Notes under the pieces: generated by a model
Told to the model about the DNA's origin: nothing
Databases searched by the model: none
What the model saw: the letters and a program-made list of their open reading frames with translations, nothing else
Assembly (NCBI RefSeq): GCF_928097925.1
Contig: NZ_CAKMRI010000001.1
Coordinates: forward strand, 620,001 to 684,000
DNA length: 64,000 nt
DNA from: Mediannikoviicoccus vaginalis
Lineage (GTDB): Bacteria > Bacillota > Clostridia > Tissierellales > Peptoniphilaceae
Direction of reading: 5' to 3'
Shown here: piece by piece, positions 30,671-39,270 of the stretch
Numbering within the stretch: the stretch's first letter is position 1
How the letters are laid out: each line of letters starts with the position of its first letter
Position numbers and translations under genes: made by a program

Positions 30671-30971
30671 TGTATGCCTCCTTTCTTATTCTCTTAGTTG
30701 GTTGATAAAACTTATGAAGATAGAAAAATTTAAAATATTTTTCAAAAGTTAAGGTATCTTTTTCATATAAGGTTATAAAAAAGATTGGCAGGGTTACTAT
30801 TAGCATTACAATGATAGAAACATCATTAGGTAGATATTTCTTCATAAATAAATAGGTTGGTATACCAATTAGTCCTGCCACAGAAAAACCTATAAGTTGT
30901 CTTTTGGTTAAGTTAAAGGCAACCTTTGTTTTAATCTTGTCCAAATCTTTTGGTATTGGTACATATGCCAT
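30561..30971 (-). CDS. PrgI family membrane protein
   Basis: 136 residues with the family's beginning (MAYVPIPKDLDKIKTKVAFN, then LTKRQLIGFSVAGL) and two adjacent membrane helices (residues ~28-70), then a basic C-terminus (KGKTIKKRPKGSKKAKNKE). PrgI/VirB3-like proteins sit before VirB4 in Gram-positive type IV systems, as here. Start ATG follows the preceding small gene by one base. Confidence 0.88.
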   Translation of the reverse strand: MAYVPIPKDLDKIKTKVAFNLTKRQLIGFSVAGLIGIPTYLFMKKYLPNDVSIIVMLIVTLPIFFITLYEKDTLTFEKYFKFFYLHKFYQPTKRIRKEAYIEAKKKANQRLKSKGKTIKKRPKGSKKAKNKERSNK

Positions 30972-30972
30972 T

Positions 30973-31263
30973 TTAATCTCCCTCTACTTCTTCTTTGGAA
31001 AGTTCAAGTATATGGTCATAATTAGATGTTGTTTCCTCTTCCAGGTAGCTAATTCTTTCTTCTAATTCTTCTTGTTTTTCTTCATTTCTGTCATTGTATT
31101 CGCCTTGATACATAACAAATTCATTGTGACATCTTCCGAGTCTATTTATTCTCATCTTTAAGTTTCTAATCTCTTCATTTCTTTTTTTCTCTTTTAAGAT
31201 TTCATAAGTTCCTCCTAATAAAATTCCAAGTCCCAATAAAGCACAATTTTTCTTTTTTAACAT
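30973..31263 (-). CDS. Small single-helix ICE protein, unknown function
   Basis: 96 residues: a short N-terminal hydrophobic helix (CALLGLGILLGGTYEIL) then a charged, probably coiled-coil region (EEKQEELEERISYLEEET). Not recognised beyond its position between virB6 and prgI in the transfer operon. RBS AGGAGG precedes the ATG; the stop is two bases from prgI. Confidence 0.6.
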   Translation of the reverse strand: MLKKKNCALLGLGILLGGTYEILKEKKRNEEIRNLKMRINRLGRCHNEFVMYQGEYNDRNEEKQEELEERISYLEEETTSNYDHILELSKEEVEGD

Positions 31264-31272
31264 TTATTCCTC

Positions 31273-32136
31273 CTAGTGCGTATTCATAATACTTTTTGCA
31301 ACTGTTCCACTCTTAAACATCATAAGTCCAAGTAGTAGAGCATATCCTAATATACTAAACAAGCTTGCGTGAATATCTGTAATCTGTACCGTTCTTATTA
31401 AAACGGTGTAGATACCTAAACATACCATCAAAAACAAACCTTGTAGTCCCAAGGCAAAAAGTCCCTTGATATAATTTGTTCCAATCTGACCACATTCTTT
31501 ATTTCCCATAGTCGCAAATGGTATGGATGATACTGATGAGTAGACATATATTTCAAACATACGCCCATATACTATTAAGGTAATAGTTAAAGATATACAT
31601 TGAATTGCAATCCTTACAAGGCTTGTTTCAACTAATATCATTAAAAGCTCACCTATTTCTTTTTCTTTTAATGTATCAACCATTGCAACTATCTGATCTC
31701 CTGAAACAGTGGCAGAAGTAGTGATTACCCCTGCCGCTTTGTTTACAAGATTTTGTGCCACATCAAAGACTGCCATTGAAAATTCAAAGGCATGGCTTGC
31801 AAGGTAGACTGCTATAAACATCTTTATAATGTATTTGAAAAACTCAAAAGTATCTGTATCGTGCATATTATTCTTTTGCATAACCATATTTATGAGTTCA
31901 ATACATAAAACTGCTGTTATGATAAGACCTGCTATTGGAACGATCACATTATCATTAATGTTTTTTATGAAGTTATACACTTCTCCATTCCAACCCATTG
32001 GTGTCTTCCCAACATCAGTTGCAATAACTCCTACCTTGTCATTTATATCTAAGAACATGGACTCAAGATTTGCTTTGATACCTCCGAGTAGCATATCCTT
32101 AAAAAATTCAGTTAGCTTGTCAAAGATACCAAACAT
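31273..32136 (-). CDS. VirB6/TrbL-like channel membrane protein
   Basis: 287 residues with five or six membrane helices (VPIAGLIITAVLCIELINMV, FFKYIIKMFIAVYLASHAF, SLVRIAIQCISLTITLIVY, GLFALGLQGLFLMVCLGIYT, LFSILGYALLLGLMMF). This is the family found directly after maff2 in Tn1549-type ICEs (CD1111-like), predicted to be the polytopic VirB6 channel component. Here it still sits next to the C-terminal remnant of maff2, which helped to recognise the split gene. Confidence 0.85.
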   Translation of the reverse strand: MFGIFDKLTEFFKDMLLGGIKANLESMFLDINDKVGVIATDVGKTPMGWNGEVYNFIKNINDNVIVPIAGLIITAVLCIELINMVMQKNNMHDTDTFEFFKYIIKMFIAVYLASHAFEFSMAVFDVAQNLVNKAAGVITTSATVSGDQIVAMVDTLKEKEIGELLMILVETSLVRIAIQCISLTITLIVYGRMFEIYVYSSVSSIPFATMGNKECGQIGTNYIKGLFALGLQGLFLMVCLGIYTVLIRTVQITDIHASLFSILGYALLLGLMMFKSGTVAKSIMNTH

Positions 32137-32146
32137 AGACTTTCTC

Positions 32147-32230
32147 CTATTTTAAAGCATTTGCAAGTAGTGGAATTAATTTAATACCGATTAGTACAAT
32201 TCCCCCACCAGCCATAAGCTGCTTTATGCC
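32147..32230 (-). pseudogene. maff2, C-terminal fragment (split by insertion)
   Basis: The minus strand encodes GIKQLMAGGGIVLIGIKLIP... and a stop, the C-terminal half of the small Maff2-type ICE membrane protein. The N-terminal half lies at 48155-48313. The reading frame has no start here and abuts the serine recombinase stop, so this is the left junction of the nested element. Confidence 0.85.
32211..32230. other. Left attachment-site candidate of the nested element
   Basis: gccataa-gctgctttatgcc here and gccataa-attgcttaatacc at 48162-48181 agree at 16 of 20 positions. Both lie in the GIKQ[LF]MA codons of maff2, marking the two ends of the inserted element. Confidence 0.65.
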
Positions 32231-32233
32231 TAA

Positions 32234-33880
32234 TTAGAGATTGTAAAATACTTGTAGCGTGTCTGTATTTCCTATGAAATTGTAGTAAATATCAATTGTT
32301 TGGGTGATTTCTCCATTCACTACTTCTTTTTCGTGAACATAGATTTTTGAGATGAGTTCGTTTAAGGTTTCTTTGTCCAGCTTCTTTATATCCCTATGTT
32401 TTTTTATGAGTTCAATCCATTTTTTAACATTAATATCTTCAAGATCTTCTTTGACAATCAATTTTTGATTATCTTTTATTCTTTGATTTAGATAATCTTG
32501 TTCGTTTTGTGATTTTTCAAGAATTTTTTGGAAGTTACTTTCACTTATCTTATTGTCTAGCCAGTCATCATATAATCTTTCAATCTTTTTAGTTAAGTCT
32601 TCTACTCTTATTTGATCTTCGTAAATCTTATCCATAATAAATTTTTGTTCTTCTTCATTATCAATTTCTCGTGATTTTTCAAGTGCTTTTATGATTTCTT
32701 TTTCGTCTTTTAATGCTATTTCTGCATTTTTCCTAATGTCTTTAAGCACTATCTCGTAAAGAGTATCGTAATAAATTCTATGTTGACTACATAATGACTT
32801 TCCATATCTTCTATAAGTGTTACAAGTGAGTAACTTTTCTCTTTTTTTTGATTTGTTTCTTCCAAGATTTAAAGATTTTCCACAATCGGGGCATTTTACA
32901 ATGCCTGCAAATATACTTTCTTCTCCATTTTTAAATGGTCTTCTCCTACTCTTTAATTTTTCATTCGCTATATTATAAATATCTTCAGAAATTATTGGTT
33001 CGTGTGTGTTTTCTACGATTATCCATTCCTCTTTGGGTTTATCGGATAACCAACCTACTTTGAATTTATAATTAACTTTTTGACTAGCAATATGACCAAT
33101 ATAAACTGGGTTTTCAATAATTTCTTTTAGGGTTGTGCAGTCCCACCAATACTCTCCACCATCTATGGTCATTTCTAACTTAGTTTTTTTATTTCTAAGT
33201 CCTTTTTTTCTATTCCACCAGGTAGGTGTAGGTATTTTTTCTTCAAAAAGTCTTCTTCTAATTGCCTGGACTCCATAACCACTAAAAGCAAGTTCAAAAA
33301 TTTTTTCAACAATCCATGAAGTTTCATCATCGATTACTAATTTATGTGGATCTTCATCGTCTTTCCTATATCCTATTGGGGCAAGACAACCAATAAATTT
33401 TCCTTGTCTTGCTCTTGTCATATAGGCAGATTTCATCTTTTTGGAAACATCTCTTGAATAAAACTCGTTTAAAACATTTTTAAAAGGAACTATTTCGTTG
33501 TTTTCTTGAAAGGTATCTACTCCATCATTTAAAGCTATATATCTGACATTGTTCTTTGGGAAGAAATTTTCTGTATAGTATCCAGTCTGCAAATAGTTTC
33601 TTCCAAGCCTTGATAAGTCCTTAGTGATGACTATATCTACTTCTTTATTTTCAATATCTCTAATTAGTCTTTGAAATGACGGTCTATTTGTATTTAATCC
33701 AGTATATCCATCATCTATATATACATCGTAAATACTCCAACCTCTTGATTTTACATAGTTTTCTAATAGCTCCCTTTGGTTTTGTATGCTGGCACTCTCT
33801 CCTTTCTGCTCATCATCTTTAGATAGTCTGCAATAAATTGCAGCTTTGAATGAAAAGTGATTTGAATTTGTTTGTATCAT
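32234..33880 (-). CDS. Large serine recombinase (integrase of nested element)
   Basis: 548 residues. Resolvase-type catalytic domain with nucleophile Ser in YCRLSKDDE (~residue 20), ITKDLSRLGRNYLQTG (arginines of the active site), recombinase domain, zinc ribbon (CPDCGKSLNLG ... CNTYRRYGKSLC, near 335-375), long coiled coil and the C-terminal FIGN segment shared with TnpX/TndX-like enzymes. The stop codon lies two to four bases from the maff2 remnant, the usual place for the integrase of an element that integrates at that site. Expected to integrate and excise the 32.2-48.2 kb element. Confidence 0.92.
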   Translation of the reverse strand: MIQTNSNHFSFKAAIYCRLSKDDEQKGESASIQNQRELLENYVKSRGWSIYDVYIDDGYTGLNTNRPSFQRLIRDIENKEVDIVITKDLSRLGRNYLQTGYYTENFFPKNNVRYIALNDGVDTFQENNEIVPFKNVLNEFYSRDVSKKMKSAYMTRARQGKFIGCLAPIGYRKDDEDPHKLVIDDETSWIVEKIFELAFSGYGVQAIRRRLFEEKIPTPTWWNRKKGLRNKKTKLEMTIDGGEYWWDCTTLKEIIENPVYIGHIASQKVNYKFKVGWLSDKPKEEWIIVENTHEPIISEDIYNIANEKLKSRRRPFKNGEESIFAGIVKCPDCGKSLNLGRNKSKKREKLLTCNTYRRYGKSLCSQHRIYYDTLYEIVLKDIRKNAEIALKDEKEIIKALEKSREIDNEEEQKFIMDKIYEDQIRVEDLTKKIERLYDDWLDNKISESNFQKILEKSQNEQDYLNQRIKDNQKLIVKEDLEDINVKKWIELIKKHRDIKKLDKETLNELISKIYVHEKEVVNGEITQTIDIYYNFIGNTDTLQVFYNL

Positions 33881-33883
33881 TTC

Positions 33884-34108
33884 CTATTCCTCCTTATTTG
33901 AGTTTTCAGAAATAACACAACTTTCTCTAAAACTATTTTTATTATAGCACTCTTTTTTATTACTATCAATATTATATTTGTTGTACTCAATTTCATTGTC
34001 CTTACTTAATTTGCTTGATTTCTTTATTAGTCTTAGAAAAGCTTCTGTATCTGTTCTTCTATTATCATAATTTCTTTTTACAATGTATTTTGTTTGTCTT
34101 TTTGTCAT
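33884..34108 (-). CDS. Small basic protein before recombinase, TnpW-like
   Basis: 74 residues, basic N-terminus (KYIVKRNYDNRRTDTEAFLRLIKKS) and an asparagine/lysine-rich tail. It resembles in position and N-terminal style the small transposon-encoded proteins found just upstream of serine recombinases in such elements. Four bases separate it from the recombinase, so the two are coupled. Function unknown; possibly an accessory or regulator of recombination. Confidence 0.5.
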   Translation of the reverse strand: MTKRQTKYIVKRNYDNRRTDTEAFLRLIKKSSKLSKDNEIEYNKYNIDSNKKECYNKNSFRESCVISENSNKEE

Positions 34109-34133
34109 AGCTTATCCTTTCATGCAATAAAAA

Positions 34134-34167
34134 AAGGCGATTAGATTTTTAATTTTCTAATCGCCTT
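34134..34167 (-). terminator. Terminator after the replisome organizer gene
   Basis: aaggcgattaga/tctaatcgcctt, a 12-bp perfect stem, with a T run on the minus strand. It lies between the gene at 34262 and the recombinase operon. Confidence 0.85.
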
Positions 34168-34261
34168 TTAAGTGTCATATTTACATTTTTATTATCTCTG
34201 GCATACTTTGATACCTTTTTATACTTAAAGTCCTTAATAGTGGCTTTCCACCTCTTTTTAT

Positions 34262-34963
34262 CTATAAAGATTCTCCTACATCATAGTTCATTTTTTTATT
34301 TCCCATTTGATGTCTTAGTTTGTCTTTATCTTTTTCATACCAATTTAAGATTGTCGCATAGTGGTTTTGATAGGTCTTTCCACTGCTTTCCATGTATCTT
34401 GATAGTTTATTTATCATTATTTCTGTGTGTGGTTTTACTTTTTCTTTAAGGTTCTTATATTCTTCTTTGCTTAACCTTACATTTTTGAATTCTCCATAAA
34501 AAATGGGGGTGGACTGTTCTTCTCTCCCCTTATCTATACTAACCTTATCTAATCTACCCTTATCTATACTGGGTTGACCACTTGACAACCTTTGGTTAAC
34601 CAGATGACAACCAACTTTTTCTTCTGAAACATATGCTCCGTTTTCCGTCTGATAAAGCTGCTGTTTCTGCTCTATATACATTGTTGGCTTATATCTGTCT
34701 TTTCTAATAAAGTTATTTATCTTCCAATGAGTAATGACGATAATCCCCTGATCAAAGACTATCACAAAGCCTTTGGCAATAAGTATTTTTAGGTCATCTT
34801 CATTTGCTCCTATAATCTTGATGATTTTCTTAGGGTTATTTACAAAACCGTCATCATCTGCCCTCATTGATAAATGAAAATACAGGCATTGACTACTTAG
34901 TGGCATATCCAAAAATAAGTCGCTATCTACTATCTTTAGTGAAAACATTCTTTTATCTGCCAT
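34262..34963 (-). CDS. Phage-type replisome organizer / DnaD-like replication protein
   Basis: 233 residues. N-terminal winged-helix-like replication domain (DSDLFLDMPLSSQCLYFHLSM, HWKINNFIRKDRYKPT) and a conserved C-terminal domain (FYGEFKNVRLSKEEYKNLKE; NHYATILNWYEKDKDKL) also present in the protein at 52548. The linker between them is encoded by 15-bp-period DNA repeats (see the separate entry). Known phage replisome organizers bind repeats inside their own gene to start replication. Likely replication initiator of the excised element. Confidence 0.75.
   Translation of the reverse strand: MADKRMFSLKIVDSDLFLDMPLSSQCLYFHLSMRADDDGFVNNPKKIIKIIGANEDDLKILIAKGFVIVFDQGIIVITHWKINNFIRKDRYKPTMYIEQKQQLYQTENGAYVSEEKVGCHLVNQRLSSGQPSIDKGRLDKVSIDKGREEQSTPIFYGEFKNVRLSKEEYKNLKEKVKPHTEIMINKLSRYMESSGKTYQNHYATILNWYEKDKDKLRHQMGNKKMNYDVGESL
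34528..34612. other. Iteron-like repeats inside replisome organizer gene
   Basis: Three copies of CCTTATCTATACT / CCTTATCTAATCT start at 34528, 34543 and 34558, an exact 15-bp period. They are followed by TGAC-containing repeats (near 34573, 34583, 34605) around the palindrome GGTTAACC (34594-34601). The layout is that of an iteron origin. Confidence 0.5.
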
Positions 34964-34990
34964 GCTCTCCTACCTTTCTTCAAATAAAAA

Positions 34991-35017
34991 AGACGATAGT
35001 TTTTACTTCTACCGTCT
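34991..35017 (-). terminator. Terminator after YhcG-type nuclease gene
   Basis: agacgatag/ctaccgtct stem with one mismatch, followed by a T run on the minus strand. Confidence 0.65.
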
Positions 35018-35044
35018 TGCGTACATTTATTATGTTTTTAAAAT

Positions 35045-36115
35045 TTATTTTAGTTCGTTTTCAATTTCTTCTATGGTTGGTAATGCTCCCTTTAAACTTT
35101 CAGGAATTAAGTTTTGTAGATGATATTCTGAAATTCCAATAGGCTCTCTTGAACTTTCAGAAGCATATTTTGCCAATACATTATCCTTTGTCTTACAGAT
35201 TAAAAGACCTATTGTTTGATTATCCCCATCTCCCTTTAATATATGATTTACAGATGTTACATAGGTTCCAAGTTGTCCTATATCCGCAGGTTTAAATGCG
35301 GAAATTTTAACCTCCACAACTACATAGCAATGTAGCTTAATGTTGTAGAATAACATATCAATAAATTCTTCTGAATTCCCAACTACAAGTCTATATTCTC
35401 TGCCCACGAACGAAAAACCTGTCCCTAGTTCCAATAAGAATTTTTGAATATTATCCATCAAAGCGTCTTTCAATTCTTTTTCATCATAATTTTGCCTTAT
35501 AGATATAAAGTCAAAATTATACGGATCTCTCGTCATTTCATTGGCTAAATCACTTTGTGTAGCAGGCAAATTATTTGTGAAATTTGTTATTGCTTTTCCT
35601 TGTCTCTCAAATAGATCTGTATCCAAGAAATTTAAAAGCACAGCTCTACTCCAGCTATTTTCTAATGTTTTAGATATAAAGAAAAATGCTTTATTCAAAT
35701 TTCCCTCACATCTATCCATAATATATCTTTGATGTCCCCATGGGATACTAAAAATCATATTAAAATCTCCACCGACTTTAGATATTTGTAAATCGTCCAC
35801 AAGCTGTGGACGATTTAATGGCGAATACATTTCATAAAATTTTTTCATATATTTTAAATTAGTAACAGAAAATCCTTTGACATTGGGAATTTCATTTTTT
35901 AAATCCGAACTTAATTTTTTATAGAATCCGCTACCCCATCTGCTTTCTGCCTTTAAGCTAATAATTTCTTCTCCTAAACTATAATAAAACTTTAGCATTT
36001 CAGAATTAACCGAAACTGCTGCTTTAAGTTGCCTGCTTGTATATGATTTTTTTATTTTCTCAAGCATTTTTATATATTCACTATCTCCTATAATAGCTAA
36101 ATCTTTTTTATCCAT
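35045..36115 (-). CDS. YhcG/DUF1016 PD-(D/E)XK nuclease-domain protein
   Basis: 356 residues. N-terminal DUF1016 helical domain (SRQLKAAVSVNSEMLKFYYS, GSGFYKKLSSDLKNEIP) and C-terminal PD-(D/E)XK nuclease core with the Asp in EFIDMLFYN and the E-x-K in YVVVEVKIS (residues ~255-290). ATG 36115 is used because GGAG lies upstream. Relatives often sit in type I restriction loci or mobile elements; an hsdS-like scrap is 4 kb away (39800). Its role here, defense or element maintenance, is not known. Confidence 0.82.
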   Translation of the reverse strand: MDKKDLAIIGDSEYIKMLEKIKKSYTSRQLKAAVSVNSEMLKFYYSLGEEIISLKAESRWGSGFYKKLSSDLKNEIPNVKGFSVTNLKYMKKFYEMYSPLNRPQLVDDLQISKVGGDFNMIFSIPWGHQRYIMDRCEGNLNKAFFFISKTLENSWSRAVLLNFLDTDLFERQGKAITNFTNNLPATQSDLANEMTRDPYNFDFISIRQNYDEKELKDALMDNIQKFLLELGTGFSFVGREYRLVVGNSEEFIDMLFYNIKLHCYVVVEVKISAFKPADIGQLGTYVTSVNHILKGDGDNQTIGLLICKTKDNVLAKYASESSREPIGISEYHLQNLIPESLKGALPTIEEIENELK

Positions 36116-36296
36116 TCTCATCACTCCAATCTGATTTTCTTTATTTTATCTATTTCTTGCTCCAATGGTGGGAGTTTTAATCTTTTTATCACAATCAGCT
36201 TATGGTAAACAATCTCATTTTATCATTACACATTTAGTTTAATTAATGTGATTATACCAAAAATGTTAAATCTTTTCTATCTCTCCCTCTCTCTCT

Positions 36297-36404
36297 TTAT
36301 CTATCTCTATATCTTTCTCTATCTCTTGTCGGACATGGGTTGGACTCATTAAGGACAATGTCCTCTTTTAATTTTATCCAATAATATCTTTTGTTTGTTG
36401 CCAT
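36297..36404 (-). pseudogene. Replisome organizer remnant (N-terminus plus linker)
   Basis: 35-codon frame with a good RBS (GGAG 7 bases upstream). MATNKRYYWIKLKED matches the beginning of the replisome organizer at 52548 (MADNRRYYWLKLKED), then jumps into an Arg/Asp/Tyr repeat encoded by AGATAG-like DNA. It looks like an internal deletion that kept the N-terminus and the repeat DNA. Confidence 0.6.
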
Positions 36405-36506
36405 ATCTGCTCCTTTCTTGATTTTCGATAATCGAAATTCTTGATTTCCGATTTTCGGAAGTCTTGTTATTATAGTTATTTAAGGGTGTAACTTTTCGTT
36501 ACTCCC
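36405..36506. other. Gene-poor gap after pcfB
   Basis: Together with 36116-36404 this ~390-base stretch holds only the relic frame above, an AGATAG-type simple repeat (about 36270-36330) and a small imperfect palindrome (cgaaaatcgg/ccgattttcg type, near 36425-36460). No other gene seen. Confidence 0.5.
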
Positions 36507-37034
36507 TTAGATTTCTCTGGTCATATCTTTTTTGTTTGGTTTTACTTTTTCTTTTACTTTCCTTTTGACTTTCTCTTTTGTCTTATCCTTGTTCTTGGAT
36601 AGGTCTTTGTATTTCTTTATTTGTTTTAGGATACTTTCTTTTTCTTTTTTATTTTCCTTGGCTATGACTTGTTTAAAGGCATATTCCATTACTTTTATGT
36701 CTTTGGCTTGGAAGAATACTTCATAGTTTTTGCTTTCTTTGTTTTTCATTACTGAGAAACTTATTCCAAGTTTGTTTAGTTCTTTTTTTAAGTCTTTGAG
36801 GTCGCTTTGATCTATGCTTATATTTTCTAGTTGTCCTTTTTTGTAGAGGTCTTTTATTTCCATTTCATCGCCCATAAGGCTTTTTAGGTTTCCGTTTGCT
36901 TTTTCTAAAGTATCATTCATCTTTTTTCTTATTTCTTTGTCTAAGTTGATTGATTCTTTTGCTGCTTTTATTGTGTATGATATTACGGTTTGTGCTGCTT
37001 GACCTGCTTCTTTGCTTATTTCTTCGTTTATCAT
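36507..37034 (-). CDS. pcfB: PcfB family conjugation protein
   Basis: 175 residues, starting MINEEISKEAGQAAQTVISY, the PcfB-family start. A helical middle and AFKQVIAKENKKE are followed by S-I-L-K-Q-I-K-K-Y-K and a very basic tail. In Tn1549-like ICEs PcfB lies just before VirD4/TraG; here it lies instead within the nested element, between relaxase and replication genes. PcfB-like proteins act with the relaxase/coupling protein (family knowledge). The tail belongs to the shared C-terminal pattern discussed in the findings. Confidence 0.82.
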   Translation of the reverse strand: MINEEISKEAGQAAQTVISYTIKAAKESINLDKEIRKKMNDTLEKANGNLKSLMGDEMEIKDLYKKGQLENISIDQSDLKDLKKELNKLGISFSVMKNKESKNYEVFFQAKDIKVMEYAFKQVIAKENKKEKESILKQIKKYKDLSKNKDKTKEKVKRKVKEKVKPNKKDMTREI

Positions 37035-37062
37035 GCTTTTCTCTCCTTTGTTTGAATTAAAA

Positions 37063-37100
37063 AAGGGAAGTATAGGCTTTAATTTTTCTATACTTCCCTT
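37063..37100 (-). terminator. Terminator between small ORF and pcfB
   Basis: aagggaagtatag/ctatacttccctt, 13-bp perfect stem; minus-strand T run follows. It separates the relaxase operon from pcfB. Confidence 0.88.
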
Positions 37101-37215
37101 TGATTGTTTTATTTTATTGTTGTTGGTGGTGGAATGCTTATTTTGATGTTTTTATATCTTTCTTAGGTATTTGTACCTTTTACTGTTTTTCTGCTCTTAT
37201 TTTGCTTTTCCACCT
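37101..37215. other. Short non-coding stretch
   Basis: No open frame or clear signal between the terminator and the 57-aa gene. Confidence 0.5.
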
Positions 37216-37389
37216 TCAGTAGTTTATGTGTGTTCTTATGTCTGATAGATAGTTTTTCATGTTGGAATATATAATCTGTATTTCTTCATTGTTCATTGCT
37301 TTTATTTCTTCTGTGCTTTTATAGGTTTTGTATGTTCCATCTTGATCTGCTTTTATGAGTTCATCTATTAGCTCTTGCCTTTTATTCAT
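37216..37389 (-). CDS. Small hypothetical protein after the relaxase gene
   Basis: 57 residues (begins MNKRQELIDELIKADQDG). GGAGGTAATAGAG precedes the ATG at ideal distance, and the frame ends before a terminator, so it is likely real. Charged, helical, soluble. Not recognised; position after the relaxase suggests a mobilization accessory. Confidence 0.6.
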   Translation of the reverse strand: MNKRQELIDELIKADQDGTYKTYKSTEEIKAMNNEEIQIIYSNMKNYLSDIRTHINY

Positions 37390-37462
37390 CTCTATTACCT
37401 CCTAAATCTGCCTTTATTTTCTTGGTTATATTATAGCTTGGATAAGATATTTTTACCAGGTC

Positions 37463-39103
37463 TTATCTTTCTTGATCCATTTTCTTGTTTTTCATCATTT
37501 CTCTGTATTCATTGTCTTTAATAACTTGGTCTTGGAACTTTTTAATCTGTGCTATTACACTTGGTTTTTCACCTTGTTTTATTAGCTTATCTATTTCTAT
37601 GGATAAGTCTATGCCAAGTTCTTTGTTTACAAAATCTACTGAATATTTTATATGATTAATTTCCTGGTATTCATCTTTTATCTTGTCTTTTTCTTTATTT
37701 ATTTCTTCAAGATTTGCCATTAAAAGACTTTTTTCTTCATTCCATTTTTTAGGACTTAGTTTTTCCTTATCTGATAGGAGTTTTTTTAATTTCTCGCTTA
37801 CTACCTTATATTGGTCTATGTCTTTCTTATGTTTATTATAGAATGTGTCTTTTGTGAATATATTTTTCTTTTGATATTCTTCATAAATTTCTTTTTTGGC
37901 TTTATAGATTTCATAGTATAGAATTTTCTTTTCTACATCTTCCATTTCTTTATGAATTGTCTTCGCTTTTTTATTTAGCTTATAACTATTAGACTTTAAA
38001 CTTTCTATTTTTGTTTGTAACTGACCTATGGTTTCTATATTATTTTTTCTTAAATAACTATATGCACTCGTTAGCTTTTTGAAGTCATATTTTTCTTTAT
38101 TAGTTTTTGCATATCCTTTTAGGTATTTACTTTTTTCTTTTTGAATTTCTGAATAAGTTAATAGATAATTTGTTAGATTGAAAAGTTTAGGGTTGTCTAT
38201 TACCTTATCTCTTTCTATATCCTTAAATTTTTCATAAGCAGTAGATAGGTTATCTAATAGATTTCCTATCCAACCCTTTAATATTTTTATCTCTTCTTTT
38301 ATTGTTTTTACAAGTTCATTATATTTTCTTATTTCTCTATTATAGTTTCCCTTGTCAGTTTCTATTCCTTTTCTTTCCATTGCACTTGCTGCTGATCCTA
38401 AATGGATTGTCGGTAGATAATCTGAATTTTGTCTTTTAAAACTCCTATGGTCTACTCTTTTTTCTATCTTGTTTTTTGCTAGATATTCATTGCAAAGGTC
38501 TGAAAAATTTTCTCTCCATTTTTCTACATTGCCCTTATCATTCCAGCTTGTTAGTTCTACTTTTCTTGTCTTTGGTTTTCCATTTTTGTTTAAAATCTTT
38601 TCTCCTTTTTCATTTAGGATATATTCTTTTTTTGACTTTGCTAAGAACTCTCCTTTTTCGTTTATGGGTCGCATTATGGTCATTATATGACAATGAATAT
38701 TTCCATTTTTGTCTTGACTCTCATCATGAATTGCATAATCTACTATCATTCCTTGTGATGTTAGATTTTCTTTTATAAATCTTTCAACTAGGTTTTTATT
38801 TTCACTTAAAGATAATTCTTTTGGTAGTCCTATTATGAATTGTCTTGCTAGTTGTGCATTAGAATTTTTTTCTGCCATTTCTACTTTATTCCATAATGTA
38901 GACCTATCATTAAATTCTTTTGGTATATGATCAGGCAATATTATATTTTTTACTAATACTTTTTCTTTTCTTGTATAATCATGGGTTACTCCGTCCCATT
39001 CATTTTTTATTTTTTCTCCACTTATATATGCTGCACTTGCTACTGCACTTTTTCCTTTTCCTCTTGATATTATTTTTACTGAAAAATGAAAACTGTCTGC
39101 CAT
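37463..39103 (-). CDS. mobA: MobA/MobL (MobQ) relaxase of nested element
   Basis: 546 residues. N-terminal relaxase domain: MADSFHFSVKIISRGKGKSA, AAYISGEKI (candidate catalytic tyrosine) and the HxH metal site in HCHIMTIMRP (~residue 135). The rest is coiled coil, ending with S-V-I-A-Q-I-K-K-F-Q and DQER. Start ATG 39103 has AAAGGAAGTG upstream; a longer reading from 39166 lacks an RBS. About 55 percent similar by eye to the relaxase at 53303. The oriT-like region lies just upstream (39271-39414). Confidence 0.92.
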   Translation of the reverse strand: MADSFHFSVKIISRGKGKSAVASAAYISGEKIKNEWDGVTHDYTRKEKVLVKNIILPDHIPKEFNDRSTLWNKVEMAEKNSNAQLARQFIIGLPKELSLSENKNLVERFIKENLTSQGMIVDYAIHDESQDKNGNIHCHIMTIMRPINEKGEFLAKSKKEYILNEKGEKILNKNGKPKTRKVELTSWNDKGNVEKWRENFSDLCNEYLAKNKIEKRVDHRSFKRQNSDYLPTIHLGSAASAMERKGIETDKGNYNREIRKYNELVKTIKEEIKILKGWIGNLLDNLSTAYEKFKDIERDKVIDNPKLFNLTNYLLTYSEIQKEKSKYLKGYAKTNKEKYDFKKLTSAYSYLRKNNIETIGQLQTKIESLKSNSYKLNKKAKTIHKEMEDVEKKILYYEIYKAKKEIYEEYQKKNIFTKDTFYNKHKKDIDQYKVVSEKLKKLLSDKEKLSPKKWNEEKSLLMANLEEINKEKDKIKDEYQEINHIKYSVDFVNKELGIDLSIEIDKLIKQGEKPSVIAQIKKFQDQVIKDNEYREMMKNKKMDQER

Positions 39104-39203
39104 TATATCACTTCCTTTCTTTTTTTGTTGTTTTAGGTGGAGGCTTAGAAGATTTTTTATATACACTTTGTGAATGAGCGTTTTGAAATGATAGAATTAA
39201 AAA

Positions 39204-39246
39204 AGCCGACTACTGAATTAATTTTTGTTGTTTCAGTATGTCGGCT
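39204..39246 (-). terminator. Terminator upstream of the relaxase
   Basis: agccgactactgaa/ttcagtatgtcggct: long stem with a small bulge and T run on the minus strand. It would end transcription coming from the DUF3847 gene before the relaxase. Confidence 0.75.
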
Positions 39247-39270
39247 TAATTGTTACTTTCATTTCAAATT

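Noticed and set aside
36270-36330. ctctctatct simple repeat as a CRISPR or tandem-repeat element
   Set aside because: Degenerate hexamers matching the linker coding repeats of replisome organizers; treated as part of the relic gene or origin.
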